Below are positions 52,006 through 61,737 of a stretch of 64,000 nt of DNA, in pieces. Below the pieces are notes generated by a model. It was not told the DNA's origin. It saw only the letters and a list, made by a program, of their open reading frames with translations, and searched no databases. Numbering within the stretch: the first letter of the stretch is position 1; every line of letters starts with the position of its first letter. Both the position numbers and the translations under genes were made by a program. The stretch is from Phycisphaerae bacterium (GTDB lineage: Bacteria > Planctomycetota > Phycisphaerae > Sedimentisphaerales > Anaerohalosphaeraceae): positions 1 to 64,000 of the forward strand of contig JAGPMT010000011.1 in the NCBI GenBank assembly GCA_018052735.1, written 5' to 3'.

Positions 52006-53277
52006 ATGATAGACATAAAGCAGATTCGGGAAAATCCGCAGAAGTATAAAGACGGCTCCAAGGCCAAGAAATTTCAAATAGATATTGACCGGCTGCTGGA
52101 AGTGGACAAATGCCTGCTGGCCTGCAAAAAGAGGCTGCAGGATATCGCAACAGACAAAAACCGCATCGGCAAGGATATTCCGAAGCTGCCGCCGGAGCAA
52201 AAAAAAGAAGTGCTGGCCGCCCTTTCCCGGCTCAAAGAAGAAGAAGCCGAACTCAACGAAGAAATCAAAAATCTCCAGCCTGAGTTCGATGCTCTGATGA
52301 TGCAGGTTCCGCAGCCGCCCGCACCAGAAGTCCCATACGGCGAGGATGATACGCAAAATGTTGAACTGCGGCGGTGGGGAACAGTTCGGCAATTTGATTT
52401 TCAGCCGAAAGACCACGTAGAGCTGGGGCTGGCCCTTGACATTATTGATATTGAGCGCGGTGTAAAGCTGGCGGGAACACGCAATTATTTTCTTAAAGGC
52501 GACGGTGCTCTGCTGCATTGGGCTGTTCTCCGCTTCGCAATGGACCATATGATTGCCAAGGGGTATACCCCTATGGTTGTCCCGCTTTTGATGCGGGACG
52601 AAGTGATGATGGGAACGGGTTATTTCCCCGGCTCTGAAGAACAGACCTACCAGATGGAACGGGATGCACTGAATTTGGCCGGTACAGCCGAGGTCCCTGT
52701 AACAGCTTACCATTCAGGTGAGATTCTAAGCCAAGATAAGCTTCCCATAAAATCTGTGGCCTTGAGCACATGTTTCCGCCGCGAGGCCGGTGCCGCCGGC
52801 AAAGATACCCGCGGGCTTTACCGCATCCACCAATTCGACAAAGTCGAGCAGGTTATCATCGGTGAAAATGATGAGGCCAAGAGCATTCAGTATCACTATG
52901 AAATCCTGAATAATTCCGAAGAGGTTCTGCAGGCGCTTCATCTGCCCTACCGCGTGGTGAATGTGTGCACAGGCGATCTTGGGCGGGGGCAAGTGCAGAA
53001 ATTCGATATTGAAACCTGGATGCCGTCACGCAGCGGTTATGGCGAAACACATTCGGCCAGCCGTTTTTATGAATTTCAGGCCCGGCGAATGAATCTGCGG
53101 TATAAAACTGCCGCCGGCAGAAATGAATTCTGCCACACGCTCAACAATACCGTCATTGCTTCGCCCCGCATTCTGATTCCTATTCTCGAACTGTATCAGA
53201 ACGCTGACGGCAGTGTAACAATTCCTGAAGTACTCCGGCCATATATGTTCGGCAAAGAAAGGATCGAGCCCAAATAA
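52006..53277 (+). CDS. serS: Seryl-tRNA synthetase
   Basis: 423 residues. N-terminal coiled-coil tRNA-binding arm at about 1-110 (MIDIKQIRENPQKYKDG, KEEEAELNEEIKNLQPEFDA). Catalytic core with TAEVPVTAYHSGEIL, motif 2 STCFRREAGAAGKDTRGLYRIHQF, and motif 3 region TLNNTVIASPRILIPILE, which differs slightly from the common NGSGLAVGR form. Charges tRNA-Ser such as the one at 15084. Confidence 0.96.
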   Translation: MIDIKQIRENPQKYKDGSKAKKFQIDIDRLLEVDKCLLACKKRLQDIATDKNRIGKDIPKLPPEQKKEVLAALSRLKEEEAELNEEIKNLQPEFDALMMQVPQPPAPEVPYGEDDTQNVELRRWGTVRQFDFQPKDHVELGLALDIIDIERGVKLAGTRNYFLKGDGALLHWAVLRFAMDHMIAKGYTPMVVPLLMRDEVMMGTGYFPGSEEQTYQMERDALNLAGTAEVPVTAYHSGEILSQDKLPIKSVALSTCFRREAGAAGKDTRGLYRIHQFDKVEQVIIGENDEAKSIQYHYEILNNSEEVLQALHLPYRVVNVCTGDLGRGQVQKFDIETWMPSRSGYGETHSASRFYEFQARRMNLRYKTAAGRNEFCHTLNNTVIASPRILIPILELYQNADGSVTIPEVLRPYMFGKERIEPK

Positions 53278-53295
53278 CCGCACGGAGGCAGGGGC

Positions 53296-55860
53296 GTGAA
53301 GCGAAGGAGCTTCGACGAATCTGACCGAATCCGGCTGAATCTCGAGCGGCTGGATATTCAAACTCGCCAGCGGACGGCTGCCGAATATCTTTTTTCCGAA
53401 GCTCCGCTGATGCCCTATGCAGTTGCTTTTATCATCGGCATTCTGTTTGCCGATGCCGCCTGCCGGCATAACCGTCTTTTCTGGCTTACAGCGGCTGGTG
53501 CACTGCTTACGGCAGCTTTGTGTTTCATCTTGTCTTTCAGGACCCCTGCATCGGGGCGATTGGGGCTTTTGCTGTTTTGCTCCTGTCTGACTGTCTTTTC
53601 TCTTGCAGCACTGCGCTGCTGTTCTATTCTTGCAATCGGTCCCAATCATATTCTTCACTACCTTGGCAGCAGCCAGAGAGAATTAGCAACTCTGCAGGGC
53701 AAGGTGATTTCTCCTGTCATTGTCAATGCCCCTACGGCCGATTCGTCAATTCCTTGGCTTGAGTCCAAAAGTTCTTTTTACATTAAAACGAGCCGTCTCA
53801 GAAGCTCCTCGGGCTGGCATACAGTGTCCGGCATCATCCGCGTGCAGGTCAATGAGCCCATCCGCCACGTCCGGCCGGGTAATACCGTACAGGTTTACTG
53901 CTGGCTGAGCCGTTTTGGACCGCCCGCCAATCCCGGTCAGTTTGATCTCCGTCGGTATATGCATCGCAAAGGGGTCTATCTGGCCGCATCCGTCGACATA
54001 CGGGAAGGCATTGAGGTGCTCGATTCCTCTTCATCATATCTGACCCAAGTTCGGTCGGTTCTTTATCGTATCGCGGCCAATGCTCTGCTGGATGAAACGA
54101 TTACAACAGATGAAGATGCCGCTTCTCTGGCCTCTGCGCTGCTGTTGGGGGAAAGAGGCGGTCTGCATCCGCAGCTGCTGGCTGCATTCGGCAATACAAA
54201 TTTGGCCCACTATATCAGCTTATCGGGACTGCATATAGGAATTCTGGCCGGCTCGCTCTGGGGGCTGCTGCGGACAGCCGGTCTGCCCAGGCGGTCTCGG
54301 GCTGTGCTGTGCATCTTTCTGATTTTGATTTATGCACTGATTGTTCCCCCGCGGGCTCCGACACTGCGTGCGGTAATTTTAAGCTGCTTTTTCTTCATTT
54401 CTGTTCTTGCCGCCCGCCGGCCAAGTGGGCTGAATACATTAGCACTGTCTGCGGTCATCCTGCTGTATATTCGGCCTTACGATCTATTCAATGCGGGCTG
54501 GCAATTGTCTTTTTTGTCGGTCTTAGGTATTCTGCTGTTTTATAAACCGGTTCAATTTTATCTGCTGAACTGGTTTTTTTATTCTTTTCTGCCGTATCTT
54601 CGCTTTTTCGGGATGCAGCACTTTCTGCATTCGCTATTGGAAATGCTGGCTGTCGGCATATCGGCCTGGCTGGCAATTGCAGGCCTTTTGCTGTTCTATT
54701 TCGGCAAAATCAATCCTCTCTCCCCGCTTTGGACGGTTTTACTATTTCCGTTCGTCATCGTCATCTTGTATGCTGGATTCCTTAAAATTCTCCTGTCGGC
54801 TGTTCTTCCGACCGCTGCGGCATTGTGCGGATTGATACTGAATCTGACGACAGACGGTTTTGAAAAAACCGTTATTTTTTTGGCCCAGATTAATTTGGAT
54901 CAGCTTGCATTTCGGCCAAGCAGTCTTTGGGCAGGATTCATTTACTTTCTAATGGCGGCTTTCTATTTGACGCCTTTTCGATACAGCCGATCAAGAAAAA
55001 CACTTCTTGGGCTGCTGGTTATCAGTTTTTTGCTGCCGGCACTCTGGCAAAAAATTTCTGTCAGCCGGCAAAACATGCTGGAGATAGTCTGCTTGTCTGT
55101 CGGGCATGGGCAGGCGATTGTGTTGTCGGGACCGGCCGGCGAGCATATTATTTTCGACGCCGGTTCCATCACACATCAGCATCTTGCAGCCAGCGTCATT
55201 GTGCCCTTTCTGCAGCAAAAGGGCATCGCTGCGCTGGATGCCGCTTATTTAAGCCATGGAGACCTTGACCACATCAACGCAGCAGCCGATCTTGCCGACT
55301 GGATCGGCATCCGGGCTGTTTATGCCAACAGCATTCTTATTGAATCCGCCCAGAGGCCGTCTGTCGAAAAGGAACTTAAAGACCGTCTGGAACAAATGCA
55401 CAAGCCGTTACGGCCGCCGGCAGAGTACCGCAGTAAAAAGGGCATGCATATCCGTTCCATCTGGCCGACGCAAGAGGCCGTCTCTAATCTTTCCTTATCC
55501 GAAAATGACAAGTCGGAAGTCTTTCTGATTGAGTACGCCGGCCGCAGAATTCTTCTCTGCGGAGATATTGAAGACTATGCACAAAGTGAGTTGATGCGCC
55601 GTGATCCCCCGCTGCAAGCGGACGTTGTCATTTTGCCGCATCACGGCTCCACCGCCAACCTGCAAACCGGCTTTGTCGAGCATTTTCAGCCGCAAGTCGT
55701 GGTGGCAAGCTGCGCTGCGAACCGTCTGGCAACTATTTACCGGCCGCTGCCATCATCGGGCATCAAGGCCTTTTACACCCCTGCCGACGGCGCTGTTACT
55801 ATACAAATAAAAGCCGACGGCACACTTTCAGCCGTCGGCTTTTCGAATGGCTTCAACTAA
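53296..55860 (+). CDS. comEC: ComEC/Rec2-family DNA uptake channel
   Basis: 854 residues from GTG (GGAGG at 53284-53288, 7 bases upstream). N-terminal membrane and DUF4131-like region to about 270, the competence domain at about 285-560 with many membrane helices (HYISLSGLHIGILAGSLWG, PPRAPTLRAVILSCFF), and a metallo-beta-lactamase-like domain at about 600-850 (VGHGQAIVLSGP, SHGDLDHINAAADL, LLCGDIEDYAQSEL, VILPHHGSTAN). Forms the inner-membrane pore for single-stranded DNA uptake. Its last codons contain a terminator hairpin for the convergent OmpA gene. Confidence 0.94.
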   Translation: MKRRSFDESDRIRLNLERLDIQTRQRTAAEYLFSEAPLMPYAVAFIIGILFADAACRHNRLFWLTAAGALLTAALCFILSFRTPASGRLGLLLFCSCLTVFSLAALRCCSILAIGPNHILHYLGSSQRELATLQGKVISPVIVNAPTADSSIPWLESKSSFYIKTSRLRSSSGWHTVSGIIRVQVNEPIRHVRPGNTVQVYCWLSRFGPPANPGQFDLRRYMHRKGVYLAASVDIREGIEVLDSSSSYLTQVRSVLYRIAANALLDETITTDEDAASLASALLLGERGGLHPQLLAAFGNTNLAHYISLSGLHIGILAGSLWGLLRTAGLPRRSRAVLCIFLILIYALIVPPRAPTLRAVILSCFFFISVLAARRPSGLNTLALSAVILLYIRPYDLFNAGWQLSFLSVLGILLFYKPVQFYLLNWFFYSFLPYLRFFGMQHFLHSLLEMLAVGISAWLAIAGLLLFYFGKINPLSPLWTVLLFPFVIVILYAGFLKILLSAVLPTAAALCGLILNLTTDGFEKTVIFLAQINLDQLAFRPSSLWAGFIYFLMAAFYLTPFRYSRSRKTLLGLLVISFLLPALWQKISVSRQNMLEIVCLSVGHGQAIVLSGPAGEHIIFDAGSITHQHLAASVIVPFLQQKGIAALDAAYLSHGDLDHINAAADLADWIGIRAVYANSILIESAQRPSVEKELKDRLEQMHKPLRPPAEYRSKKGMHIRSIWPTQEAVSNLSLSENDKSEVFLIEYAGRRILLCGDIEDYAQSELMRRDPPLQADVVILPHHGSTANLQTGFVEHFQPQVVVASCAANRLATIYRPLPSSGIKAFYTPADGAVTIQIKADGTLSAVGFSNGFN
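55809..55843 (-). terminator. Terminator hairpin inside the comEC C-terminus, serving the convergent OmpA gene
   Basis: Perfect 13-bp inverted repeat AAAAGCCGACGGC (55809-55821) and GCCGTCGGCTTTT (55831-55843) with a 9-base loop. On the minus strand it is followed by TTTTATTTGTAT and lies just after the OmpA stop at 55867; on the plus strand it is still within the comEC reading frame. Confidence 0.8.
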
Positions 55861-55866
55861 ATGCTG

Positions 55867-56544
55867 TTACCGGACATGAACCACAATCTCTACCCGGCGG
55901 TTCTTGGCCTTTCCTGCCGCTGTAGAATTGGAAGCAACCGGACGGCTTTCTCCGCAGGCAACCGCACGGATATTCTGCGGGCTTACACCGCGGTCAACCA
56001 GATAACGCAGCACTGTCAACGCACGTTCGGCAGACAGTTCCCAGTTATCTTTCCATTGGTCCTTTGTTTTGCGAATCGGATCTGTATCCGTATGGCCGAC
56101 GACATCGACTTTCTTGCCGCTGTAGCGCTCCCGCAAAACACTGTATATTTGATCCAGCTCCGAACTGGTGGCACCTTTTAATGTGGCTTTTCCAGAGGCA
56201 AACAGAATTTCATTGGGTAGAGTTACCGTAATCGTTCCGGCTGCTTCATCCACCTTTACATCACCGGAAAAACCGGTTGCTTGGGCTGCCGTTTTGCCCT
56301 GCTGCATCTGCCGCTTCAATTCAGCCAGTTCCTGCTGACTCTTGGCCAGTTCCTGACTCATTTGGCTTTTCTCAGAAGCCGAAGATTCCAAAGAAGCAAC
56401 GCAGTTTTCATAAAGACCTTTGAGATTCTGGTGTTCCACATCCAGTGCATTATATTTCTTTTTCCAGTTGGTACAGCCGGTCAGCATAACCGCCGTCACC
56501 ACCAAAAACGTTGCAAATACCATCTTCTGTACAGTTCGTTTCAT
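55867..56544 (-). CDS. OmpA/Pal-family outer-membrane lipoprotein
   Basis: 225 residues from the ATG with GGAGG seven bases upstream (the frame is open further without support). Signal peptide with lipobox LTGC (Cys about 22), coiled coil at about 35-90 (NALDVEHQNLKGLYENCVA, SQELAKSQQELAELKRQMQQ), and an OmpA C-terminal peptidoglycan-binding domain at about 100-225 (LFASGKATLKGATSSELDQI, VVGHTDTDPIRK, ELSAERALTVLRYLVDRGV, NRRVEIVV). Tethers the outer membrane to the DAP peptidoglycan. Confidence 0.92.
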   Translation of the reverse strand: MKRTVQKMVFATFLVVTAVMLTGCTNWKKKYNALDVEHQNLKGLYENCVASLESSASEKSQMSQELAKSQQELAELKRQMQQGKTAAQATGFSGDVKVDEAAGTITVTLPNEILFASGKATLKGATSSELDQIYSVLRERYSGKKVDVVGHTDTDPIRKTKDQWKDNWELSAERALTVLRYLVDRGVSPQNIRAVACGESRPVASNSTAAGKAKNRRVEIVVHVR

Positions 56545-56567
56545 AGAGACCTCCGTTTCGATTTCAG

Positions 56568-57743
56568 CTAAAACCCGTAAAAGTCTGTTAAGACACGTTG
56601 TATCCAATCGTGAAAGATAATAACACTAAAAACAGCGATTGACAAGAAAGGTCCGTAAGGAATTTGACGGATTTTTTGAAAAAATGCCTGATATAAGGCC
56701 CATAGGATGCCCAAAAAAGGCGCCAAAAAAAACGCCAGCAGAACCCATTTTGCTCCAATGACTGCCCCAGCCGCTCCCATAAGATGCACATCTCCTAAAC
56801 CCATTGCCTCTTTTGCAAAGGCAAGAGTTCCCAAAATCCGGGTAATCCATACCACCGCACAGCCTGCAAAATACCCAGCCAGAGCGCCCAAAAGCCCCGA
56901 AATGACCGGATACCCGATAATGCTGCACCACTTTTCAGATATGGCCGGCATTTGCGTCACTTTAAGAACTGAAAAAGCTCCTATCACCACAGGCAGAAGA
57001 AAAATGACTTCTTTAAGAATCTCTTTGCGGTCATCAAACTGCGGCTCTGGTTTTTCCTTATCTGGATGGCCGTGATCCTCTTGTTGCTCCTGGATTTCGT
57101 AACTTGGTTTGATGATGCCAAGATATAAACCGGCCAGTGATACAAGCAGTCCTAAGGCCGCTCCAACTGTCAATGCAGCGATTTTGGGGGAATATGCCGC
57201 AGACGGAAAAAGCTTTTCCAATGCATATCCCTGATGGATTAAAAATGGAGCAATTGCCGCGCCTGCCAGCCCCACCATCGTCGAAAACCAGCATATTTCA
57301 AGCGGAATTATCCACATTTCCAAATCTACTGCAGAAGCTGCAAGAAAAGCCGCAGCCAATGTTATTACAACCAGATAAAACAGCCACCCCCCTGTAAAAA
57401 ACTTTTCTATTGGCGTAGAGCCCGGTAAGCCAGTCTGCCGGTATTCAAACCAGAAAAACCACAGGTACACACCGCCAAACAGGAGTGAAGTCAGCAGCTC
57501 GATTATGAAATACCGGCAGGAAATCGGGGCGCTGCAATCGGAACAGCGTCCCTTCAAAACCAGCCACGAAATCAGCGGGATGTTATTGTAAAACCGGATG
57601 GGCTTTCCGCAGGCAGGACAGGCCGAAGGCGGACTGACCAGCGACTTTCCCCTCGGAAGCCGATAGATTACAACATTCAGAAAACTGCCGACGCAGGCCC
57701 CTAATACAAAGATAAAAATCAGCCATATCCAATCGACAGCCAC
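56568..57743 (-). CDS. Prepilin peptidase (A24 family, PilD-like)
   Basis: 391 residues, polytopic membrane protein; typical PilD is about 280. N-terminal domain: GSFLNVVIYRLPRGKSL, zinc-site CPACGKPIRFYNNIPLISWL then CSDCSAPI. First active Asp in VDLEMWIIPLEI, second in GLGDVHLMGAAGAVIG (His replaces the common Lys). A cytoplasmic loop of roughly 60 charged residues (QEQQEDHGHPDKEKPEPQFD) and extra helices separate the two, explaining the length. Cuts and N-methylates prepilins such as the one at 8684-9502. Confidence 0.92.
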   Translation of the reverse strand: MAVDWIWLIFIFVLGACVGSFLNVVIYRLPRGKSLVSPPSACPACGKPIRFYNNIPLISWLVLKGRCSDCSAPISCRYFIIELLTSLLFGGVYLWFFWFEYRQTGLPGSTPIEKFFTGGWLFYLVVITLAAAFLAASAVDLEMWIIPLEICWFSTMVGLAGAAIAPFLIHQGYALEKLFPSAAYSPKIAALTVGAALGLLVSLAGLYLGIIKPSYEIQEQQEDHGHPDKEKPEPQFDDRKEILKEVIFLLPVVIGAFSVLKVTQMPAISEKWCSIIGYPVISGLLGALAGYFAGCAVVWITRILGTLAFAKEAMGLGDVHLMGAAGAVIGAKWVLLAFFLAPFLGILWALYQAFFQKIRQIPYGPFLSIAVFSVIIFHDWIQRVLTDFYGF

Positions 57744-57764
57744 AAATCGCCTCTATATCAGGAG

Positions 57765-59012
57765 TTATTTTTTCGCTTTCTTGTTTTGACCAGCTTTTGA
57801 AGCAGTGCTTTGCCGCTCGACGATTCCTGCAACCTTCATCGGCAGACCAAACAGCCGGATAAAGCCGGTCGCATCGGTCGAATTGTATTCGGCCCCCATC
57901 GTAAAACTGGCCAAGTGGGGATTATACAAGCTCTTGGGACTTTTGACGCCGGCAAGGGTTGCTTGCCCTTTGTATAGTTTGAGCCGCACTGTCCCTGTAA
58001 CATTCTCCTGCGTTACATCAATAAACGCATCCAGGGCCTGACGCAATCTGCAAAACCATTGGCCGTAATAAACCAGTTCGGCATAACGCAGCGCAACCTG
58101 CTGCTTGTAATGAGCAGTCTCTCGGTCAAGCGTGAGCATCTCCAACGCCCGATGAGCCGTACTTAAAATCGTTCCGCCCGGTGTTTCATACACACCCCGC
58201 GATTTCATTCCCACCAGACGATTTTCAACCAAGTCTGCTTGTCCAATTCCATGAATGCCGCCGAGGTCATTAAGTCTCTCTATCAGCTTAACACCCCCGA
58301 TTGCCCGCCCATTGAGTTTGACCGGTATGCCTTTTTCGAAGCCAATTTCGATATAATCGGGCTTATTCGGGGTCTTGGAAACAGGCCGGCTGATAACGAA
58401 CAAACTGTCCTTGGGTTCATTCCAAGGATCCTCTAAATCCGCCCCCTCGTGGCTGATATGCCAGAGATTGCGGTCCTGCGAATAGATTTTTTTCTTCGAC
58501 TGGGCTATCGGAATATTATGTTTTTTGGCATAGTCCACAGCAGCTTCCCGGCTGGTCAGAGTGAATTGGGGGTCTTTCCAGGGAGCAATAATCTTCAGTG
58601 ACGGATCCAGTGCCATATAGGTCAGCTCAAACCGCACCTGATCATTGCCCTTGCCGGTGGCGCCGTGGGCAACCGCAGTTGCTCCGGTCTGGTGGGCTAC
58701 CTCTACCTGATGCTTGGCAATCAAAGGACGGGCAATGCTGGTGCCTAAAAGATACCCGTTTTCATAGACCGCCCCGCTTTTGAGCATCGGCCACAGGTAA
58801 TCTTCAACAAACTCCCTGCGCAAGTCTTTAACCACACATTTGACAGCACCAGTCGCCAAAGCTTTCTTTTGAATGCCGGCCAGCTCGCTGCCCTGCCCCA
58901 ATTCGGCCGCAAATGCTACAACCTCATACCCATAGGTCTCTTTCAACCATGGGAGAATTACACTCGTATCCAACCCCCCGCTGTATGCCAATACAACTTT
59001 CTCTTTTTTCAT
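57765..59012 (-). CDS. argG: Argininosuccinate synthase
   Basis: 415 residues from the Met giving [18 protein letters not shown], the PP-loop ATP site; 28 residues of open frame lie upstream without likeness. Other signatures: [29 protein letters not shown] and [14 protein letters not shown]. Joins citrulline and aspartate in arginine synthesis. C-terminal tail is short and Lys-rich (GQNKKAKK). No argH in the window. Confidence 0.96.
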   Translation of the reverse strand: MKKEKVVLAYSGGLDTSVILPWLKETYGYEVVAFAAELGQGSELAGIQKKALATGAVKCVVKDLRREFVEDYLWPMLKSGAVYENGYLLGTSIARPLIAKHQVEVAHQTGATAVAHGATGKGNDQVRFELTYMALDPSLKIIAPWKDPQFTLTSREAAVDYAKKHNIPIAQSKKKIYSQDRNLWHISHEGADLEDPWNEPKDSLFVISRPVSKTPNKPDYIEIGFEKGIPVKLNGRAIGGVKLIERLNDLGGIHGIGQADLVENRLVGMKSRGVYETPGGTILSTAHRALEMLTLDRETAHYKQQVALRYAELVYYGQWFCRLRQALDAFIDVTQENVTGTVRLKLYKGQATLAGVKSPKSLYNPHLASFTMGAEYNSTDATGFIRLFGLPMKVAGIVERQSTASKAGQNKKAKK

Positions 59013-59136
59013 TTTTCTGCCATCCGTTTTATTCTCTGAAATTATGTTTTTCACAATAAAGTCGGAAAATATATATCCATACAGGAAAAAATGCAATGAA
59101 AACCTTCTGCAGACAGAAACTCAAACCCGATAAAGG

Positions 59137-60684
59137 CTAGCCGGCGGCCTGCAGCCGGTCATAGACAATTTTCCGCATAAGAGCCTCATCGGGTTCCCTG
59201 CCGATGAAAATCCTATATTGCGCCATGGCCTGCCGGATAAACATTTCGGCACCGCTGACCGTTCGAGCCCCTATCTGACGGGCTTTCTTTAAAAGTACGG
59301 TTTCCATCGGATTATAAACCGTGTCAAAAACCGTCATTTCCGGATTCAGAACACCTTCTGGAACAGGACAGCCCTCTGTATTCGGCCGCATCCCTACACT
59401 GGTACAGTTGATTAATACAGCCGCCTCTGTCTGGGACAGTGCATCCAATTGAGCAGCTTTGCAGCGAAATTCATTAGCCAGCGCCTGTGCCTTGCTGACG
59501 GTTCGGTTGTAAATGGTTACTCTGGCGCCCATATCGACCAGCCCAGCCACAACCGCCCGTGCTACCCCCCCGGCCCCGACAACAGCCACTTTGACTGCAT
59601 GCAAGCATCGATGATCCCCCCCCAGTGCGGCTGTCAGCGAATCCATAGCTCCTATATAATCGGTATTATAGGCGCTTATAATCCCGTTAAATCCGATTTT
59701 GAGGGTATTGACCGAGCCGATTGTCTCAGCCAATCCATCGACATAATCGCCATGCTGATGGGCATAGTCGAGGGCCCGACCTTTGTGCGGCATCGTTACG
59801 CTGAAGCCGCCAAAACCCGCCGCAGTGCCTACATAATCCAGAAAGGCATCAAATTCTGTTTTTTCCCCTTCCACCAAAAACGGTAGAAAAACAGCATTGA
59901 TGCTGTCGGCATCAAAGCAGGTATTAAAAAGCACCGGTCCCAGCGAATGGCAAACCGGATTTCCCACTACGCCGAATATTTCGGTTTGGCTGTTTAAGCA
60001 GTCCCAGCGGTACAGGGATTTCATCTGATGCACAGGAATCTGCCCCGGGGCAGTCGCTTCTTCTTCCAGACAGGCGAATGTCAGAAATGCCCCAAATTTT
60101 TTCGATAAGATGCGGGTGATTTGTCCTGCCGGCCCCATGCAGAACACGATGGCCGGCGTATCCGCCGATTTGAGAAGGTTCAACGCCGCAAAGCAATCAT
60201 TTATATGCCGGGCATAATAAACCAATTTCGGAATAGCCGCCGGATACAGCGCCAGCATCGATTCGTACAGCAGATTGAGGTTATCAAAAGGACCGTCAAA
60301 ATTATGACAGGAAAGAATCAGCCGTGTCCGGGAATCCTCCAGAGCTGCTTTTAGTACGGAATAGGCATCCGGGTGTCTGAAATTCCGCAGTTCGATATCG
60401 ACCATATCTGCCCCCGACAGAATGGCTTTGCGTAAAATTGTCAGACGATGCGAGAAATCAATCTCTTGAAAACCCCCTTCAATCTTATCCCGGCAGGTTA
60501 CAATAACCGGCAAACCCGCTCTTTGGACGGCCTGAATCATTCTTGAGACAGACTCAGGATCGGGCTGATTAAGGGCATCTGCACGTATTTCGATTGCCTC
60601 AGCGCCTTGGGAGCGGACCTTTGACAACTGGATGCAGAAGCTGTCAACATCTTTTGCATAAAGTGAAACTGCCAGATACGTCAT
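59137..60684 (-). CDS. aroDE: Bifunctional 3-dehydroquinate dehydratase/shikimate dehydrogenase
   Basis: 515 residues from the Met giving MTYLAVSLYAKD (a further in-frame start 14 codons upstream is possible). Residues about 1-215: type I dehydroquinase with VIVTCRDKIEGG, LSCHNFDGPFDN (catalytic His) and IPKLVYYARH (Schiff-base Lys). Residues about 230-515: shikimate dehydrogenase with GVVGNPVCHSLGP, VTMPHKGRALD (catalytic Lys), NTDYIGAMDSL (Asp), Rossmann VAVVGAGGVARAVVAGL. Does steps 3 and 4 of the shikimate pathway, as in the fused enzymes of plants and planctomycetes. Confidence 0.93.
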   Translation of the reverse strand: MTYLAVSLYAKDVDSFCIQLSKVRSQGAEAIEIRADALNQPDPESVSRMIQAVQRAGLPVIVTCRDKIEGGFQEIDFSHRLTILRKAILSGADMVDIELRNFRHPDAYSVLKAALEDSRTRLILSCHNFDGPFDNLNLLYESMLALYPAAIPKLVYYARHINDCFAALNLLKSADTPAIVFCMGPAGQITRILSKKFGAFLTFACLEEEATAPGQIPVHQMKSLYRWDCLNSQTEIFGVVGNPVCHSLGPVLFNTCFDADSINAVFLPFLVEGEKTEFDAFLDYVGTAAGFGGFSVTMPHKGRALDYAHQHGDYVDGLAETIGSVNTLKIGFNGIISAYNTDYIGAMDSLTAALGGDHRCLHAVKVAVVGAGGVARAVVAGLVDMGARVTIYNRTVSKAQALANEFRCKAAQLDALSQTEAAVLINCTSVGMRPNTEGCPVPEGVLNPEMTVFDTVYNPMETVLLKKARQIGARTVSGAEMFIRQAMAQYRIFIGREPDEALMRKIVYDRLQAAG

Positions 60685-60760
60685 ATCGTATTCTATACCC
60701 GGCAGTTTCACAAATTGCAAGCCCAAAGTTGCCGGAAATGCCCGCCTTACAGGATATATG

Positions 60761-61423
60761 CTAACGGCTTTTCTCGCTCGGCGGGTATTTTACTGTGCAG
60801 CCGTAGGGCTTTGTTTTCCGTATGGAAACCTCTTTGCCGTTGGTTAATTCTTCCAGCACCCGGTCGACATAATTCAGATACGATTCATCCGCAGGCGTTT
60901 TACCCAATGGAGCATTATCAAAAGCCCCCTCATACACCAGCTTGCCTTCCTTGCTGATCACAAATAAATGCGGCGTGGTCTGGGCTTTGTACAATCTGCC
61001 TATCTTGCCATCGGTATCCATCAGAACCGGCAGCGCAAGCTTTAATCCTGCAGCCCACTCTTTTACAGACTCTGCAGTTGCATAATACGTGCTGTTGATA
61101 AGGAGCCAAACAACATCTTTATCCTTGTATTTAAGATAAAGGGCCGTACTGGTGGGAAGTTCCTTGCTGTAATGTGCCTTGACGAATGGACAGTCATAAT
61201 TAACCCATTCCAGCACAACAATTTTCTTCCCTTTGAAGCTGCCTAACTGCACCGGCTTGCCGTCCAGATCGGGCAATGTAAAATCGTTGGCGTCCTTGAC
61301 AGTTTCGGGCTTTGTATTGACCCGATCAGCAGCCGGCTGGGTGTCGTCACCCATAACTGAAGCCCCTGTCAGCAATATCAGCAAAGCCGACGCTGCTATC
61401 CCTAATTTTATTGTCTTGTGCAT
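60761..61423 (-). CDS. Exported thioredoxin-fold redoxin
   Basis: 220 residues; AAGGATATAACAATG start. Signal peptide (MHKTIKLGIAASALLILLTG), then an AhpC/TSA-like fold: ANDFTLPDLDGKPVQLGSF, WVNYDCPFVKAHY (a single Cys followed by Pro, not CxxC), TTPHLFVISKEGKLVYEGAFDN and PYGCTVKYPP at the end. Probably a periplasmic peroxiredoxin-like or disulfide protein; the reaction is not certain. Confidence 0.85.
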   Translation of the reverse strand: MHKTIKLGIAASALLILLTGASVMGDDTQPAADRVNTKPETVKDANDFTLPDLDGKPVQLGSFKGKKIVVLEWVNYDCPFVKAHYSKELPTSTALYLKYKDKDVVWLLINSTYYATAESVKEWAAGLKLALPVLMDTDGKIGRLYKAQTTPHLFVISKEGKLVYEGAFDNAPLGKTPADESYLNYVDRVLEELTNGKEVSIRKTKPYGCTVKYPPSEKSR

Positions 61424-61737
61424 TGTTATATCCTTTCTGCTAAATGGGCGATCATTATTTTGCGCATTTATACGGATTTGGATGAAATAAGTTTGAAAAA
61501 AAAGATATGTGGACTAAAATCCCCTCAATAGCAAATTCACAATTTCTGCAGAATTGAGGCTTCTATGGGAGGCAGGCTGGCGGGGCTTATATTCCACAGC
61601 AAGCACGAACACTATATGCCGAAGCACAAATTCCTGCGGGATTGTGCAAAAATTGTATGCGTTTTCTAATGTTTGAAGGCTGTTTTGCTCGATAAAAAAT
61701 TGCACAGATAAGCATTGTTTTGGGCTCTCAAAATTAG
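61424..61737. other. Divergent gap between the redoxin and the M14-like peptidase
   Basis: About 310 bases, holding the promoters of both neighbours. A loose inverted repeat CCTCAAT...ATTGAGG surrounds an AAATTcacAATTT hairpin near 61526-61562. A 63-codon minus frame at 61514-61705 has no likeness to anything I know. Confidence 0.35.

Noticed and set aside
61514-61705. 63-codon minus-strand frame in the divergent gap
   Set aside because: No ribosome site or likeness, and it sits where both promoters must be.
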